From Actinomadura madurae (lineage in GTDB: Bacteria > Actinomycetota > Actinomycetes > Streptosporangiales > Streptosporangiaceae): a stretch of 64,000 bases of DNA. Shown one piece after another: positions 9,279-17,835 of the stretch; position 1 is the stretch's first letter; each line of letters begins with the position of its first letter. A program made the position numbers and the translations under genes. Location: contig NZ_FOVH01000013.1 of the NCBI RefSeq assembly GCF_900115095.1, forward strand, positions 248,001 to 312,000. Direction: 5' to 3'. The notes beneath the pieces are model-generated. The model saw nothing but the letters and a program-made list of their open reading frames with translations, was not told the DNA's origin and ran no database searches.

Positions 9279-10238
9279 ATGAGCGAGATCGTGCTCGGCG
9301 TGGGTGCCTCGCACAGCACCCTGATGAACACCGACTGGGACAAGGTCGACCACCTGGACGGGGCGCACCGCTTCCGCGCCGGGCTGGAACGTGCCAGGGA
9401 CCGGCTCCGGGCCGCCGCCCCCGACACCGTCGTGGTCATCGGGTCGAACCACTTCCGCGGGTTCTTCCTCGACCTGATGCCCGCGTTCACCGTCGGCGTC
9501 GGGGAGGTGCTCGGCGCCGGGGAGGCCGGGACGCCCGGCGGGCCGCTGCCCGCCGACACCGGCCTGGCCCGGCACCTCGTCACGTCCCTGGTGGACGACG
9601 GGTTCGACCCGGCGTTCTCGCTGCGGCTCACCGTCGACCACGGCATCACGCACGGGCTGCAGCACCTGGTGCCGGACCTCGACGTCCCGGTCGTGCCCAT
9701 CGTGATCAACATGTTCGCGCCGCCGCTGCCGTCGCCGCGGCGCTGCCACGGCCTCGGCGCGGCGATCGGCCGCGCCGTCGCCGCGGACGGCGCCGGCAAG
9801 CGCGTCGCGGTCATAGCGTCCGGCGGCCTGTCGCACCGGCTGCCGTGGCCGAAGTGGTTCGAGACGCTGTCGGACGACGACCGCTTCCTCGTCGAGGCGT
9901 GGCTGAACGGGCGCGGCTCCTGGGGCGACTACGAGGTCCGGCGACGGCAGATCATCCGCGCCGCCGAGGCCGACATCAACCCCTCGTTCGACGAGGCGTT
10001 CCTCAAGCTCGTCGAGGAGGGCGACCTCGGGCCCGTCCTCGACCGCACCGCCGCCGGCATCGAGGCGGAGGCCGGCAACGGCGCGCAGGAGATCCGCTCC
10101 TGGATCGCGATGCTCGCCGCCCTCGGACCCGGCGCGCGCGGCGAGGCCCTCGCCTACGCCGCCATCCCCGAATGGCTCACCGGAATGGGCGTCGCCGTCG
10201 TCGAGCCCGCTTCCGACCCCGAGAAGGAGAACGCATGA
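9279..10238 (+). CDS. LigB-type (class III) extradiol ring-cleavage dioxygenase
   Basis: The 319-residue enzyme would open a catechol-type ring next to its hydroxyl groups using Fe(II) and O2. It shows the LigB/MhpB pattern: GVGASH with iron-ligand candidate H12, SNHF with H58, DHGITHG (121-126), and the catalytic-base motif SGGLSH ending at H186 followed by RLPWP. The length suits a one-chain member (compare MhpB at about 314). GGAGG precedes the ATG. It heads a tight operon with a ring-cleavage-type hydrolase whose ATG overlaps its stop, so it probably makes the substrate for that enzyme. Confidence 0.93.
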   Translation: MSEIVLGVGASHSTLMNTDWDKVDHLDGAHRFRAGLERARDRLRAAAPDTVVVIGSNHFRGFFLDLMPAFTVGVGEVLGAGEAGTPGGPLPADTGLARHLVTSLVDDGFDPAFSLRLTVDHGITHGLQHLVPDLDVPVVPIVINMFAPPLPSPRRCHGLGAAIGRAVAADGAGKRVAVIASGGLSHRLPWPKWFETLSDDDRFLVEAWLNGRGSWGDYEVRRRQIIRAAEADINPSFDEAFLKLVEEGDLGPVLDRTAAGIEAEAGNGAQEIRSWIAMLAALGPGARGEALAYAAIPEWLTGMGVAVVEPASDPEKENA

Positions 10239-11086
10239 GCATCTGGACCGACCTCGCCGGCGTGGACCACGCCGTCCGCTTCGTGAACGCGGGAGGCCTC
10301 CGCACGCGGGCGCTCCAAGCCGGGACGGGTGAGGCAGTCGTGTTCCTGCACGGCACCAGCGGCCACCTGGAGGCGTTCGTCCGCAACATCCCCGCGCACG
10401 CCGAACGGTACGCCTGCCACGCCATCGACATGCTCGGCCACGGCTACACCGACGGCGTCGACGAGCCGTACCGCATCCCCCGCTACGTCGACCACGTCCT
10501 CGCCTACCTGGACGCCGCCGGCATCGACCGCGCCCACTTCGTCGGCGAGTCGCTCGGCGGCTGGGTCGCGGGCCGGCTCGCCGCCGACCATCCGGGCCGC
10601 GTCGGGCGGCTCACGCTCGTCGCGCCCGGCGGGACCGTCGCCAACCCCGAGGTCATGCAGCGGATCAAGACCAGCACGCGCAAGGCCGTCGCCGAGGACG
10701 ACATCGACCTCACCCGCAAGCGCCTCCACCTCCTCATGCACGACCCGGCGAAGGACGTCTCCGAAGAGCTGGTCGAGGTCCGGCACGCGATCTACCACCG
10801 GCCCGAGTTCGTCAAGCGCGTCGACAACCTGCTGTGCCTCCAGGAAATGGAGAACCGCCGGCCCGACCTGCTCACCGCCGAGCAGATGGGACGGATCGCC
10901 GCGCCCACGCTGATCGTGTGGGGCGCGCAGAACCCGTTCGGGGAGGTCCCCGAGGCGCACCGGATGAACGCCGGCATTCCCGGCTCGCGGCTGGAGATCT
11001 TCGGAGAGTGCGGCCACTGGCCCCAGCACGAGCACGCCGCCCGCTTCAACCGCCTCAACCTGGAGTTCCTCGGGGAGGCGCGGTGA
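10235..11086 (+). CDS. Alpha/beta hydrolase, meta-cleavage-product hydrolase type
   Basis: This 283-residue alpha/beta hydrolase resembles MhpC/BphD enzymes that cut the C-C bond of ring-fission products. It has oxyanion motif HGTSGH near 39, nucleophile elbow GESLGG with S106, and His motif GHWPQHE with H261. At the usual acid position the sequence reads WGAQNPFG, with Asn233 instead of Asp, so the acid may be supplied elsewhere. The ATG overlaps the dioxygenase stop, and its own stop overlaps the next GTG. The operon context supports a role directly after ring cleavage. Confidence 0.88.
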   Translation: MSIWTDLAGVDHAVRFVNAGGLRTRALQAGTGEAVVFLHGTSGHLEAFVRNIPAHAERYACHAIDMLGHGYTDGVDEPYRIPRYVDHVLAYLDAAGIDRAHFVGESLGGWVAGRLAADHPGRVGRLTLVAPGGTVANPEVMQRIKTSTRKAVAEDDIDLTRKRLHLLMHDPAKDVSEELVEVRHAIYHRPEFVKRVDNLLCLQEMENRRPDLLTAEQMGRIAAPTLIVWGAQNPFGEVPEAHRMNAGIPGSRLEIFGECGHWPQHEHAARFNRLNLEFLGEAR

Positions 11087-12099
11087 CGGCCGCCGGCCGC
11101 GTCGGCGTCCGGATCCCGGCCTGCGACCGCCCGGACCGGCTCGCGTCCGTCGCGGCGCGGGCCGAGGAGCTGGGATTCGACGAGGTCTGGGTCCCCGACT
11201 CGCAGCTGCTGTGGCGGGACGTCTTCTCCGTCCTGGCGGTGACCGCCCTGCGCACCGAGCGGATCGGGCTCGGCACGGCCGTCACCAACGTCGCCACCCG
11301 GCACCCGTCGGTGGTGGCGTCGGCCGCGCGGACCGTCGCGGAGCTGGCGCCCGGACGCTTCACCCTCGGTCTCGGCGTCGGGAACAGCTCGGTCCTGCCG
11401 ATCGGGCTGCGGGCCAGCACCCGCGCGGAGCTGAAGGAGGGGCTGGCCCAGCTGAGGGCCCTGCTCGGCGGGGACGCATGGGACTACGGCCCGGTGCGGT
11501 CGCGGCTGCGGGACCCGGCGCCGTCCGTGCCCGTGCACCTGGCCGCGAGCGGGCCGCGCAACCTCCGGCTCGCGGGGGGCCTCGCGGACGGTGTCGTCCT
11601 GCTCAGCGGCGTCTCCCCGGAGACCCTCGCCGCCGCGGCGGAGCAGGTCCGGGCGGGCGCCCGGGAGGCGGGTCGGTCCGGCGGGGTGCCGCTGACGGTC
11701 TCGGCGTTCTGCGAGGTCACCGACGACGTCCTCGCCTCCGCGCGCAGGCTGAAGCCCATCTGCGCGTCGATCGCGCAGAACGGCGGCGCCCCCTTCCTCG
11801 CCCTCGCGGGAATCCGCCCGTCCGTGCCGGACCGGGTCGACGAGGTCTACCCCGACCTCGTGCACGCCGAGGACTGGGACCACGCCGTCAAGGTCGCGGG
11901 CCGCTGGGTGTCGGACGCGGACGCGCTCGCCTTCGCCCGCGCGTTCTGCCTGGTCGGCACCGCCGAGGAGGTCGCGACGCGGCTCCGGGAGACGTTCGCC
12001 GCGGGCGCGTCCGGCGTGTTCCTGCAGCATGTCGGCTCCTACGACCCGCCGCACGACCTCATCGAGGCCGTCGGCGGCGACGTCCTCCCGCGCCTGTGA
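11083..12099 (+). CDS. LLM-class flavin-dependent oxidoreductase
   Basis: The 338-residue protein is a luciferase-like (beta/alpha)8 barrel of the 5,10-methylenetetrahydromethanopterin reductase type, probably using F420 or FMN. Signs are GFDEVWVPDSQLLWRD, ERIGLGTAVTN, and LAPGRFTLGLGVGNS in the first half and a FCLVGTAEEVATRLR stretch near the C-terminus. GTG overlaps the hydrolase stop and the stop overlaps the next GTG. In this operon it could reduce or oxygenate an intermediate of the ring-cleavage pathway; the exact reaction is not shown by the sequence. Confidence 0.9.
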   Translation: MTAAGRVGVRIPACDRPDRLASVAARAEELGFDEVWVPDSQLLWRDVFSVLAVTALRTERIGLGTAVTNVATRHPSVVASAARTVAELAPGRFTLGLGVGNSSVLPIGLRASTRAELKEGLAQLRALLGGDAWDYGPVRSRLRDPAPSVPVHLAASGPRNLRLAGGLADGVVLLSGVSPETLAAAAEQVRAGAREAGRSGGVPLTVSAFCEVTDDVLASARRLKPICASIAQNGGAPFLALAGIRPSVPDRVDEVYPDLVHAEDWDHAVKVAGRWVSDADALAFARAFCLVGTAEEVATRLRETFAAGASGVFLQHVGSYDPPHDLIEAVGGDVLPRL

Positions 12100-13331
12100 G
12101 CACCCTGCACGCCCTCGCCGCCCGGGCCGCGCGCGCTCCCCGGGCGGCGTCCGGGGACGCCCGCCGGCTCGCGGCCCTGCACGTCCTGGACACGATGGGC
12201 TGCGCGGTCTCCGGCGCCACCCACCCGATCGCCGCGGCGGCGGCCCGGCACTTCGGCGACTCCCTGCGGTCCCGCGTCCTGCGCTGGTCCGCGCAGGCGC
12301 ACCTGGACGAGTTCGACGCGCTGCACGCCGAGGCGGCCGTCGTCCCCGCGGCGGTGGTCGTCCCCGCGGCGCTCCTCGTCGCCGAGCACGAGGGACGCCC
12401 GGGCGCGGCGGTCGTCGACGCGGTGCTCGCCGGCTACGAGGCGGTGGTGGAGGCGGGCCTGCGGTTCGGCGGCGCGTCGCTGTACGGCTCCGGCTGGTGG
12501 CCGACGGCCCTGTTCGGCCCGCTCGGCGCCGCCGCCGCGACGTCCGTCCTGCTCGACCTGGACGAGGAGCGGGCGGTCGCCGCCCTCGCGATCGCGGCGG
12601 CCGGCCTCGGCGGGCTGCTCTCGACCGGCTCCTTCGGGGAGGCGCACTACCTCCTCCCGGGCCGGGCCGCCGCGGACGGCGTCGAGGCGGCCTACCTCGC
12701 CCGCGCCGGAGCCACGGGAAGCCTCGCCCTCCTGGACGGCCCCGCGACACTGGCGCTCGGCCGCCCTCCCTCGCCCGCGTCTCCCCTCGAAGGCGTCCAC
12801 CTGGAGCGCTGCGGCTTCAAGCCGTACCCCTGCGCGCGCCCGCTGCACGCCGTGATCGACGCGCTGCTCGCCCTCGACGTCCGGGACGCCGCCCACGTCG
12901 AGGTGGCGCTTCCGTCCGGGCTGATGTCGTTCGTCAACGCCGACCGGGAGGTGCCGGGCCCGGCCGAGGCGTCCGCCGGAGCGGCCTTCGCGGTGGCCGC
13001 CGTCCTGTCCGGCGCCCCCGAGGACGTGTCGACGTTCCGCCGCGCCCGGCTGCCCGCCGGCGTCCCGCCCACGACCCTCGTCCCGGATCCGGAGCTGGAC
13101 GCCCTGCTCCCCGGCCACTGGGCCGCCCGCGTGACGATCGAGACACCGTCGGGCCGCTCGTCCCACCGCGTGGTGGACGCCCTGGGCTCCCCGGCACGCC
13201 CCCTCCCGCCGGACGCGGTGCTCAAGAAATTCGACACCCTGACCGCCGGCCGCCTCACCGCGTGGCGCGCCCGCTGCCTTACCCTCGACGACCTGGACGG
13301 CGCTACAGAACTGACCCGCCCCATCACCTGA
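12096..13331 (+). CDS. MmgE/PrpD family protein
   Basis: The 411-residue protein matches the MmgE/PrpD fold (2-methylcitrate dehydratase, cis-aconitate decarboxylase, immune-responsive gene 1). It has an N-terminal helical domain with VLDTMGCAVSGATHPIAAAA and LHAEAAVVPAAVVVPAAL, then FGPLGAAAATSVLLDLDEE, and the C-terminal lid with CGFKPYPCARPLHAVIDALL. It is the fourth gene of the dioxygenase operon, coupled by GTGA. Family members dehydrate or decarboxylate tricarboxylic-type acids, so it may act on a late ring-fission acid. Confidence 0.88.
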   Translation: MSTLHALAARAARAPRAASGDARRLAALHVLDTMGCAVSGATHPIAAAAARHFGDSLRSRVLRWSAQAHLDEFDALHAEAAVVPAAVVVPAALLVAEHEGRPGAAVVDAVLAGYEAVVEAGLRFGGASLYGSGWWPTALFGPLGAAAATSVLLDLDEERAVAALAIAAAGLGGLLSTGSFGEAHYLLPGRAAADGVEAAYLARAGATGSLALLDGPATLALGRPPSPASPLEGVHLERCGFKPYPCARPLHAVIDALLALDVRDAAHVEVALPSGLMSFVNADREVPGPAEASAGAAFAVAAVLSGAPEDVSTFRRARLPAGVPPTTLVPDPELDALLPGHWAARVTIETPSGRSSHRVVDALGSPARPLPPDAVLKKFDTLTAGRLTAWRARCLTLDDLDGATELTRPIT

Positions 13332-13696
13332 GAAACGGCCTCGGCGCTACCGTCAGATCCCGCTCATGACGGCCGAGGGTTCCCAGTCGAACCTGGGCAC
13401 CAGGGCCAGAGTCAAGGCAACGAGCTCGGACGTACGGGGAGGGCTTGGACTGGACGAGCATCGACGCACTTGGCGCTTCCTCGGCCAGCTGGCCACCTGA
13501 TCCGGCCGGACCGTTCGCGAACGCTCGCGGGCACTGCCCGATCAGCCGCCGTGGCGCGAGAATGGCCCGTCGTCGACGGGTGCTGCGTGTTGGCGCCACG
13601 TCCCGGACCGCGGACGCCTGCTGCTGCGCTCGGCCCCGACGCTGATTCTGGGACCGACTGGTAGGCGACAAGCCTGCGTTGGCGCGGTCGCCGGGC
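13332..13696. other. Intergenic gap, no gene supported
   Basis: The 365 bases between the convergent PrpD and ECF41 genes hold the hairpin described separately. Short open frames here have no family resemblance or ribosome sites. I see no RNA gene. Confidence 0.6.
13339..13378 (+). terminator. Possible hairpin terminator between convergent operons
   Basis: Arms CCTCGGC (13339-13345) and GCCGAGG (13372-13378) with inner pairing GTCA/TGAC lie 8 bases after the PrpD stop, between convergent genes. There is no T-run, which is common for actinomycete terminators but weakens the call. Confidence 0.35.
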
Positions 13697-14563
13697 CTAT
13701 CTGGCGAGTTCGGCCAGCACCTCCAAACGCGTCAGCTTCTGCGGGTTGGCCACCGCGTGGATCCGGGTCACGCGTCCGTCCTCGACCACCAGGCTTACCG
13801 CGGCCACCTGGCCATCGGTCTCGACCCGCCCGGCCGGTGCGCCGTTGAGCCAAATGGTCGACACCGTCCGGTTCGAGCGTGCGAGCGCCTCCGCGACGAG
13901 CTCGGCCCCGTGGATCGGAGCCCGGGCGGCCGGCGCGAGCCCGCCGCCGTCGGCGATCAGGACCACGTCCGGCGCCATGACGTCCATCAACGCCGTTACC
14001 TGTCCGGTGCGCACCGCGGCCAGGAATCGTTCCACCACGGCCTTTTGCTCCGACCGGCTCACCCGCACCCGGGGCCGCCGAGCCGCCACGCGTTCGCGCG
14101 CCCGCCGTGCGATCTGCCGCACCGTGGCCGTGGGCTTGTCGACGGCCCCGGCGATCTCGCCGTAAGGCATCTCGAAGACCTCGCGGAGGACGAACACCGC
14201 ACGCTCCACCGGAGCGAGGGTTTCCAGCACGGTCAGCATCGCGATCGAGACACTCTCCGCAAGGGCGATGTCCTCGGCGACGTCGGGGCTGGTCAGCAGC
14301 GGTTCCGGCAGCCATTCACCGACGTAGTCCTCGCGGCGGCGTGACAGCGTGCGCAGGCGGTTGAGCGCCTGCCGGGTGACGAGCCGGACGAGATAGGCCC
14401 GCGGGTCGCTCACCTTCGCGCGGTCGATGCCGGCCCACCGCAGCCAGGAGTCCTGCAGCACGTCCTCCGCGTCGACCGCCGACCCGAGCATCTCGTAGGC
14501 GACGGTGAACAGCAGGCTGCGGTGGGTGAGGAAGGGGTCCTCGGCCGTCGCGTCCCCGCTCAT
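13697..14563 (-). CDS. ECF41-family RNA polymerase sigma factor with SnoaL-like C-terminus
   Basis: This 288-residue protein has sigma region 2 (about 12-75, AYEMLGSAVDAEDVLQDSWL) and region 4 (about 125-175, PVERAVFVLREVFEMPYGEI). A C-terminal SnoaL/NTF2-like domain of about 100 residues follows. Three ECF41 hallmarks are visible: linker WLPEP, DGGG in the extension, and NPQKL near the end (family NPDKL). In ECF41 proteins this extension controls activity in place of an anti-sigma factor. The ATG overlaps the stop of the AhpD-like gene upstream, which is the typical ECF41 partner. Confidence 0.93.
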   Translation of the reverse strand: MSGDATAEDPFLTHRSLLFTVAYEMLGSAVDAEDVLQDSWLRWAGIDRAKVSDPRAYLVRLVTRQALNRLRTLSRRREDYVGEWLPEPLLTSPDVAEDIALAESVSIAMLTVLETLAPVERAVFVLREVFEMPYGEIAGAVDKPTATVRQIARRARERVAARRPRVRVSRSEQKAVVERFLAAVRTGQVTALMDVMAPDVVLIADGGGLAPAARAPIHGAELVAEALARSNRTVSTIWLNGAPAGRVETDGQVAAVSLVVEDGRVTRIHAVANPQKLTRLEVLAELAR

Positions 14564-15138
14564 GCCGTCGACGCCGCACCGGGCTTCTCCGGGACCTCGG
14601 CCAGCGGGATCTCGCAGGCGTCGGAGAAGCCCTGCGAGGTGACCCCGTTCGCCACGTTGGCCCTGGTCGCCATGTTGACAGAGGCGATGAACACGGTGAG
14701 CTCGACCATCGCCGCCGGGCCGAGCCTCTCCAGCAGACTCGCGTACTGCTCGTCGGTGACGGTCGGCGGCGTGTCCGACATCGCCTCGGCGTAGTCCATC
14801 ACGTCCCGCTCGAGCGGGGTGAACACGTCCGATGTCCGCCAGCGCGGCACCTGGCTCGCCTTGACCAGATCCAGATCGTCGTTCTGGGCCTGGAAGTAGC
14901 CGACGTCGAGGCACCAGCTGCAGCCGATCTGCGCCGCGACGGCCATGTGCGCGAACGACTTGAGGGTCTTGTCGGCCGCGCTCCAGGCGCCCGCCTTGGC
15001 ACCGAACTCCAGGCTGTCCTGGGCGAGCACGGGGCTGTGCCACAACACTTCGACGTTCTCGGGGACGCCACCGAGTTGCTTGATCATGTTCTCCTTGAGC
15101 TCATCGGGAAGCTCGGCCTTCGGTACGCGCAGCGCCAT
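14560..15138 (-). CDS. Carboxymuconolactone decarboxylase/AhpD-like protein (ECF41 partner)
   Basis: The 192-residue all-helical protein carries the AhpD-type Cys pair in GCSWCLDVGYFQAQ. The His of the classical CxxC...H proton relay is not present at its usual place, as in the SWCxDxG subgroup. GGGAG lies upstream of ATG 15138; longer in-frame starts have no ribosome site. It is coupled to the ECF41 sigma gene (ATGA). ECF41 sigma factors are known to activate promoters of such carboxymuconolactone decarboxylase or oxidoreductase partners, so this pair is probably an autoregulated unit for redox or toxic-compound stress. Confidence 0.9.
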   Translation of the reverse strand: MALRVPKAELPDELKENMIKQLGGVPENVEVLWHSPVLAQDSLEFGAKAGAWSAADKTLKSFAHMAVAAQIGCSWCLDVGYFQAQNDDLDLVKASQVPRWRTSDVFTPLERDVMDYAEAMSDTPPTVTDEQYASLLERLGPAAMVELTVFIASVNMATRANVANGVTSQGFSDACEIPLAEVPEKPGAASTA

Positions 15139-15360
15139 GACGTTCTCCCTGTGGGTGTGCGTTCGAGCTGGTCGGCATGAAGACACCGCCGCCCCCTCCG
15201 AACGTGACAGCAGGCCGGAAGTCCTCCGCCAGGAATTCGTGGGACCCGCCGAAAGCTGCCGGGTGTGCGCTGGGTGATTGCCCGGTTCCCACCGGCAAGC
15301 GCCGGCGATCTCCAGCGGCGTCGGCAACGGAGGCGATCGCGCACCACTGGAGCGTGAACC

Positions 15361-15870
15361 TCAGTCGAGGCGGTCGTCGCTGACGGACGTCAATCGCTCT
15401 GCCGCATCGGGATCCGCTTCGGCGATGCGGTCCAGCAATCGATGGAGGAGGGCGCGGAGGGTCTCGAACTCCTCGGGACTGGTCAGTTCCGCCCACCGCT
15501 CTTCGATCCGGTCCCCGGCGCCGGCCGTCAGCGGCCGCACCGCTCTCCCTCGCTCGGTGAGCACGATCAGCCGGGACCTGCCGTCGCGCGGATTGGGACG
15601 GCGTTCCAGGTAGCCGCCCCGCTCCAGCTGGTCGACCGACTGCGCCATGGTCTGCTTGCGAACTCCCGCGCGAGCCGCCAGGTCGCGGATCTGGATGCCC
15701 TCTGGCGGGACGAAGGGGAACACCTTCGCGTCCCCAGGCCGGATATCGCCGAAGCCCGCTTCGCCAAGGGCCGCCTCGATGCCGGCGGTGTACTCGCGGT
15801 GGAGCAGCCGCAGAAGCAGCGCCAGCCGCGGTCGCCGGGAAGACGAGTTTCCGTTCATGTTGACAGGCAC
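15361..15870 (-). CDS. MarR-family transcriptional regulator
   Basis: The 169-residue protein has the MarR winged helix: IQIRDLAARAGVRKQTMAQSV as helix-turn-helix and ERRPNPRDGRSRLIVLTERG as the wing. GTG 15870 has AGGA 10 bases upstream; ATG 15858 is an alternative start. It is divergent from the haloalkane dehalogenase gene, and the 65-base interval holds two palindromic operator candidates, one overlapping this start. It probably represses itself and the dehalogenase/oxidoreductase pair until an effector binds. Confidence 0.9.
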   Translation of the reverse strand: MPVNMNGNSSSRRPRLALLLRLLHREYTAGIEAALGEAGFGDIRPGDAKVFPFVPPEGIQIRDLAARAGVRKQTMAQSVDQLERGGYLERRPNPRDGRSRLIVLTERGRAVRPLTAGAGDRIEERWAELTSPEEFETLRALLHRLLDRIAEADPDAAERLTSVSDDRLD

Positions 15871-15875
15871 CTGTC
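15862..15875. promoter_or_regulatory. MarR operator candidate, site 1
   Basis: GACAGG-CA-CCTGTC is a perfect 6-bp inverted repeat with a 2-base centre, overlapping the start of the divergent MarR gene. The same half-sites recur at 57614-57627 by another MarR gene. Confidence 0.65.
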
Positions 15876-15890
15876 TACTTTCCTAGATTG

Positions 15891-15904
15891 GTCAGGTACC
15901 TGTC
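15891..15904. promoter_or_regulatory. MarR operator candidate, site 2
   Basis: GTCAGG-TA-CCTGTC matches site 1 with one arm mismatch and contains the perfect palindrome CAGGTACCTG. It lies 29 bases from site 1 and 31 bases before the dehalogenase ATG, so it can govern both divergent promoters. AGG(C/T)ACCTGTCTA is a direct repeat shared by the two sites. Confidence 0.6.
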
Positions 15905-15935
15905 TAGTATGTCAGTTTCCAGCAGGGAGCCCGTC

Positions 15936-16814
15936 ATGCCCACCGCGCACGTCATCGACTCGACGATCTTCTATCGGGAGGCCGGCACGGGACCGACCCC
16001 GATCGTCTTCCTGCACGGCAACCCCACCTCGTCCCATCTGTGGCGGCACATCCTTCCCGTCGTCGCGGAGTCCGGACGCTGCCTGGCGCCCGACCTGATC
16101 GGCATGGGCGAGTCTGGCAAGCCCGGTATCGACTACACCTTCGACGACCACGCGCGGTACCTCGACGCCTGGTTCGACGTCCTCGAACTCGACCAGGTCG
16201 TGCTGGTCGGCCATGACTGGGGCGGCGCCCTCGCCTTCGACTGGGCCGCTCGCCACCCCGGACGGGCGCGCGGCATCGCCTTCACCGAGACGATCGTGAA
16301 ACCGATGTCCTGGGACGAGTTCCCCGCCGAAGCCCGCCCTCTGTTCGAGACCATGCGGACGCCCGAAGCGGGCGAGGCGATGGTCCTGGACCGGAACGCG
16401 TTCATCGAGCAGGCGCTGCCGCGCACCGTCGCCGGCGGGCTGAGCGACGAGGACCTCGCGGTCTACGGCCGCCCGTACCCGACCAGGCGGAGCCGCGTCC
16501 CGCTGCTGCAGTGGCCGCGGTCGATGCCGCTGGACGGGGAACCCGCCGAGGTCGTCGCCAGAGTCGACGCCTATGGCGAATGGCTGGCGGCCAGCCCGGA
16601 CGTGCCCAAGCTGCTGCTCGCCTTCGAACCCGGTCAGGGCGCGATGATGGGCGCGGAACTCGTCGGCTGGTGCGCCGCCCACATGTCCGCTCTCGAGGTC
16701 GAGACGCACGGGCCCGCCGGCCATCACACTCCCGAGGACCAGCCCGAGGCCATCGCCGCATCGCTGGTCGCGTGGCTCGACAAGCACGGCCTCGTTTCCG
16801 GGACGGAGGGCTGA
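15936..16814 (+). CDS. Haloalkane dehalogenase, HLD-II type
   Basis: The 292-residue alpha/beta hydrolase should convert halogenated alkanes to alcohol plus halide by an Asp nucleophile. The pentad fits subfamily II: halide-binding N29 in HGNPTSSHLW, nucleophile D94 and halide-binding W95 in GHDWGG, acid E118 in FTETIVKP, and His H263 in AGHHTPEDQP. The length is normal for LinB/DhaA. AGGGAG lies 6 bases before ATG 15936; the frame is open upstream but without a ribosome site. Divergent MarR control and the downstream oxidoreductase suggest an inducible detoxification or carbon-use unit. Confidence 0.9.
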   Translation: MPTAHVIDSTIFYREAGTGPTPIVFLHGNPTSSHLWRHILPVVAESGRCLAPDLIGMGESGKPGIDYTFDDHARYLDAWFDVLELDQVVLVGHDWGGALAFDWAARHPGRARGIAFTETIVKPMSWDEFPAEARPLFETMRTPEAGEAMVLDRNAFIEQALPRTVAGGLSDEDLAVYGRPYPTRRSRVPLLQWPRSMPLDGEPAEVVARVDAYGEWLAASPDVPKLLLAFEPGQGAMMGAELVGWCAAHMSALEVETHGPAGHHTPEDQPEAIAASLVAWLDKHGLVSGTEG

Positions 16815-16819
16815 CCGCG

Positions 16820-17800
16820 ATGCTGGCGATCAGGCAGGCCGCCTTCGGCGGTCCGGAACAGCTCCGGCTCGACGAGGTGCCCGACCCGCACCCCGCCGAC
16901 GGTGAGGTGCGGATCCGGGTCGAGTCGGCCGGCGTCCACCTGCTGGACACGGTGATCCGCCGGGGCGGGGGAGGGCCGCGGGTCGCCACCTCCCTGCCCA
17001 TGACACCGGGCAGGGAGGTCGCCGGGATCGTCGACGAGGTCGGCGCCGGCGTCGACACGGGGCTCATCGGCCGGCGCATCGTGGCCGATCTCGGCCTGGC
17101 CAGTGGCGGGTACGCCGAACTCGCCGTGGCGCCGTCGACGGCCGTTCACCTCCTACCGGACGACGTCGACGCGGACTCGGCCGTAGCCATGGTCGGCACC
17201 GGCCGCACCACCATGGCGATCCTCGAACTCGCCGCGCCGGACGCCGGCGACGTCGTGCTGGTCACCGCGGCCGCGGGCGGGGTCGGAACCCTGCTGGTCC
17301 AGGCGTGCCGCGCCGCCGGCGCCAAGGTGGTCGGCGCCGCGGGCGGCCCCGGCAAGGTCGCGCTGGTCCGCCGGCTCGGGGCCGATCACGCCGTCGACTA
17401 CAGCGTGCCGGATTGGCCTGACGCGATCCGCGAAGCGCTGGACGGCGGCAGGCTCACGCTTGCGCTCGACGGCGTCGGCGGCCCGGTGGGCAGGAGCGCG
17501 CTTGAACTGCTCGGTCCGGCGGGACGGCTGGTGATGTTCGGCTCGTCGTCCGGCTCCCTGACCGAACTCTCGGCCGCCGACCTGTTCAGCCGCGGCATCA
17601 GCGCCGCTTCAGCCGTCGGCGCCCGCATCCTCGAACGACCGGGCGGCATCCGGACGCTGGAACGCGCCGCTCTGCGGGCGCTCAACGACAAGCGGCTCCA
17701 ACCGGTGATAGGCCAGCGGTTCGCCTTGGCGGACGCGCCCGCGGCCCACGCCGCCCTAGAGTCCCGCGCGACCACTGGAAAGACCGTCCTGAGGCCGTAA
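16820..17800 (+). CDS. NADPH:quinone oxidoreductase-like (MDR family)
   Basis: This 326-residue zinc-free medium-chain dehydrogenase/reductase has an N-terminal GroES-like part (TPGREVAGIVDEVGAGVD) and a Rossmann domain with nucleotide motif AAAGGVGTLLVQ near 152-163. The zinc ligands of true alcohol dehydrogenases are missing, as in quinone oxidoreductases. It begins 5 bases after the dehalogenase stop, so the two are co-transcribed. It may reduce a reactive carbonyl or quinone formed in the same pathway. Confidence 0.9.
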   Translation: MLAIRQAAFGGPEQLRLDEVPDPHPADGEVRIRVESAGVHLLDTVIRRGGGGPRVATSLPMTPGREVAGIVDEVGAGVDTGLIGRRIVADLGLASGGYAELAVAPSTAVHLLPDDVDADSAVAMVGTGRTTMAILELAAPDAGDVVLVTAAAGGVGTLLVQACRAAGAKVVGAAGGPGKVALVRRLGADHAVDYSVPDWPDAIREALDGGRLTLALDGVGGPVGRSALELLGPAGRLVMFGSSSGSLTELSAADLFSRGISAASAVGARILERPGGIRTLERAALRALNDKRLQPVIGQRFALADAPAAHAALESRATTGKTVLRP

Positions 17801-17835
17801 CTCGGCCGTCCTTTGATGCCCGCGGAAAGGACAGC

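Noticed and set aside
6545..9836. Minus-strand frame of about 1000 codons across several plus-strand genes
   Set aside because: It crosses three confidently identified genes and the TetR gene; the composition is typical of antisense translation.
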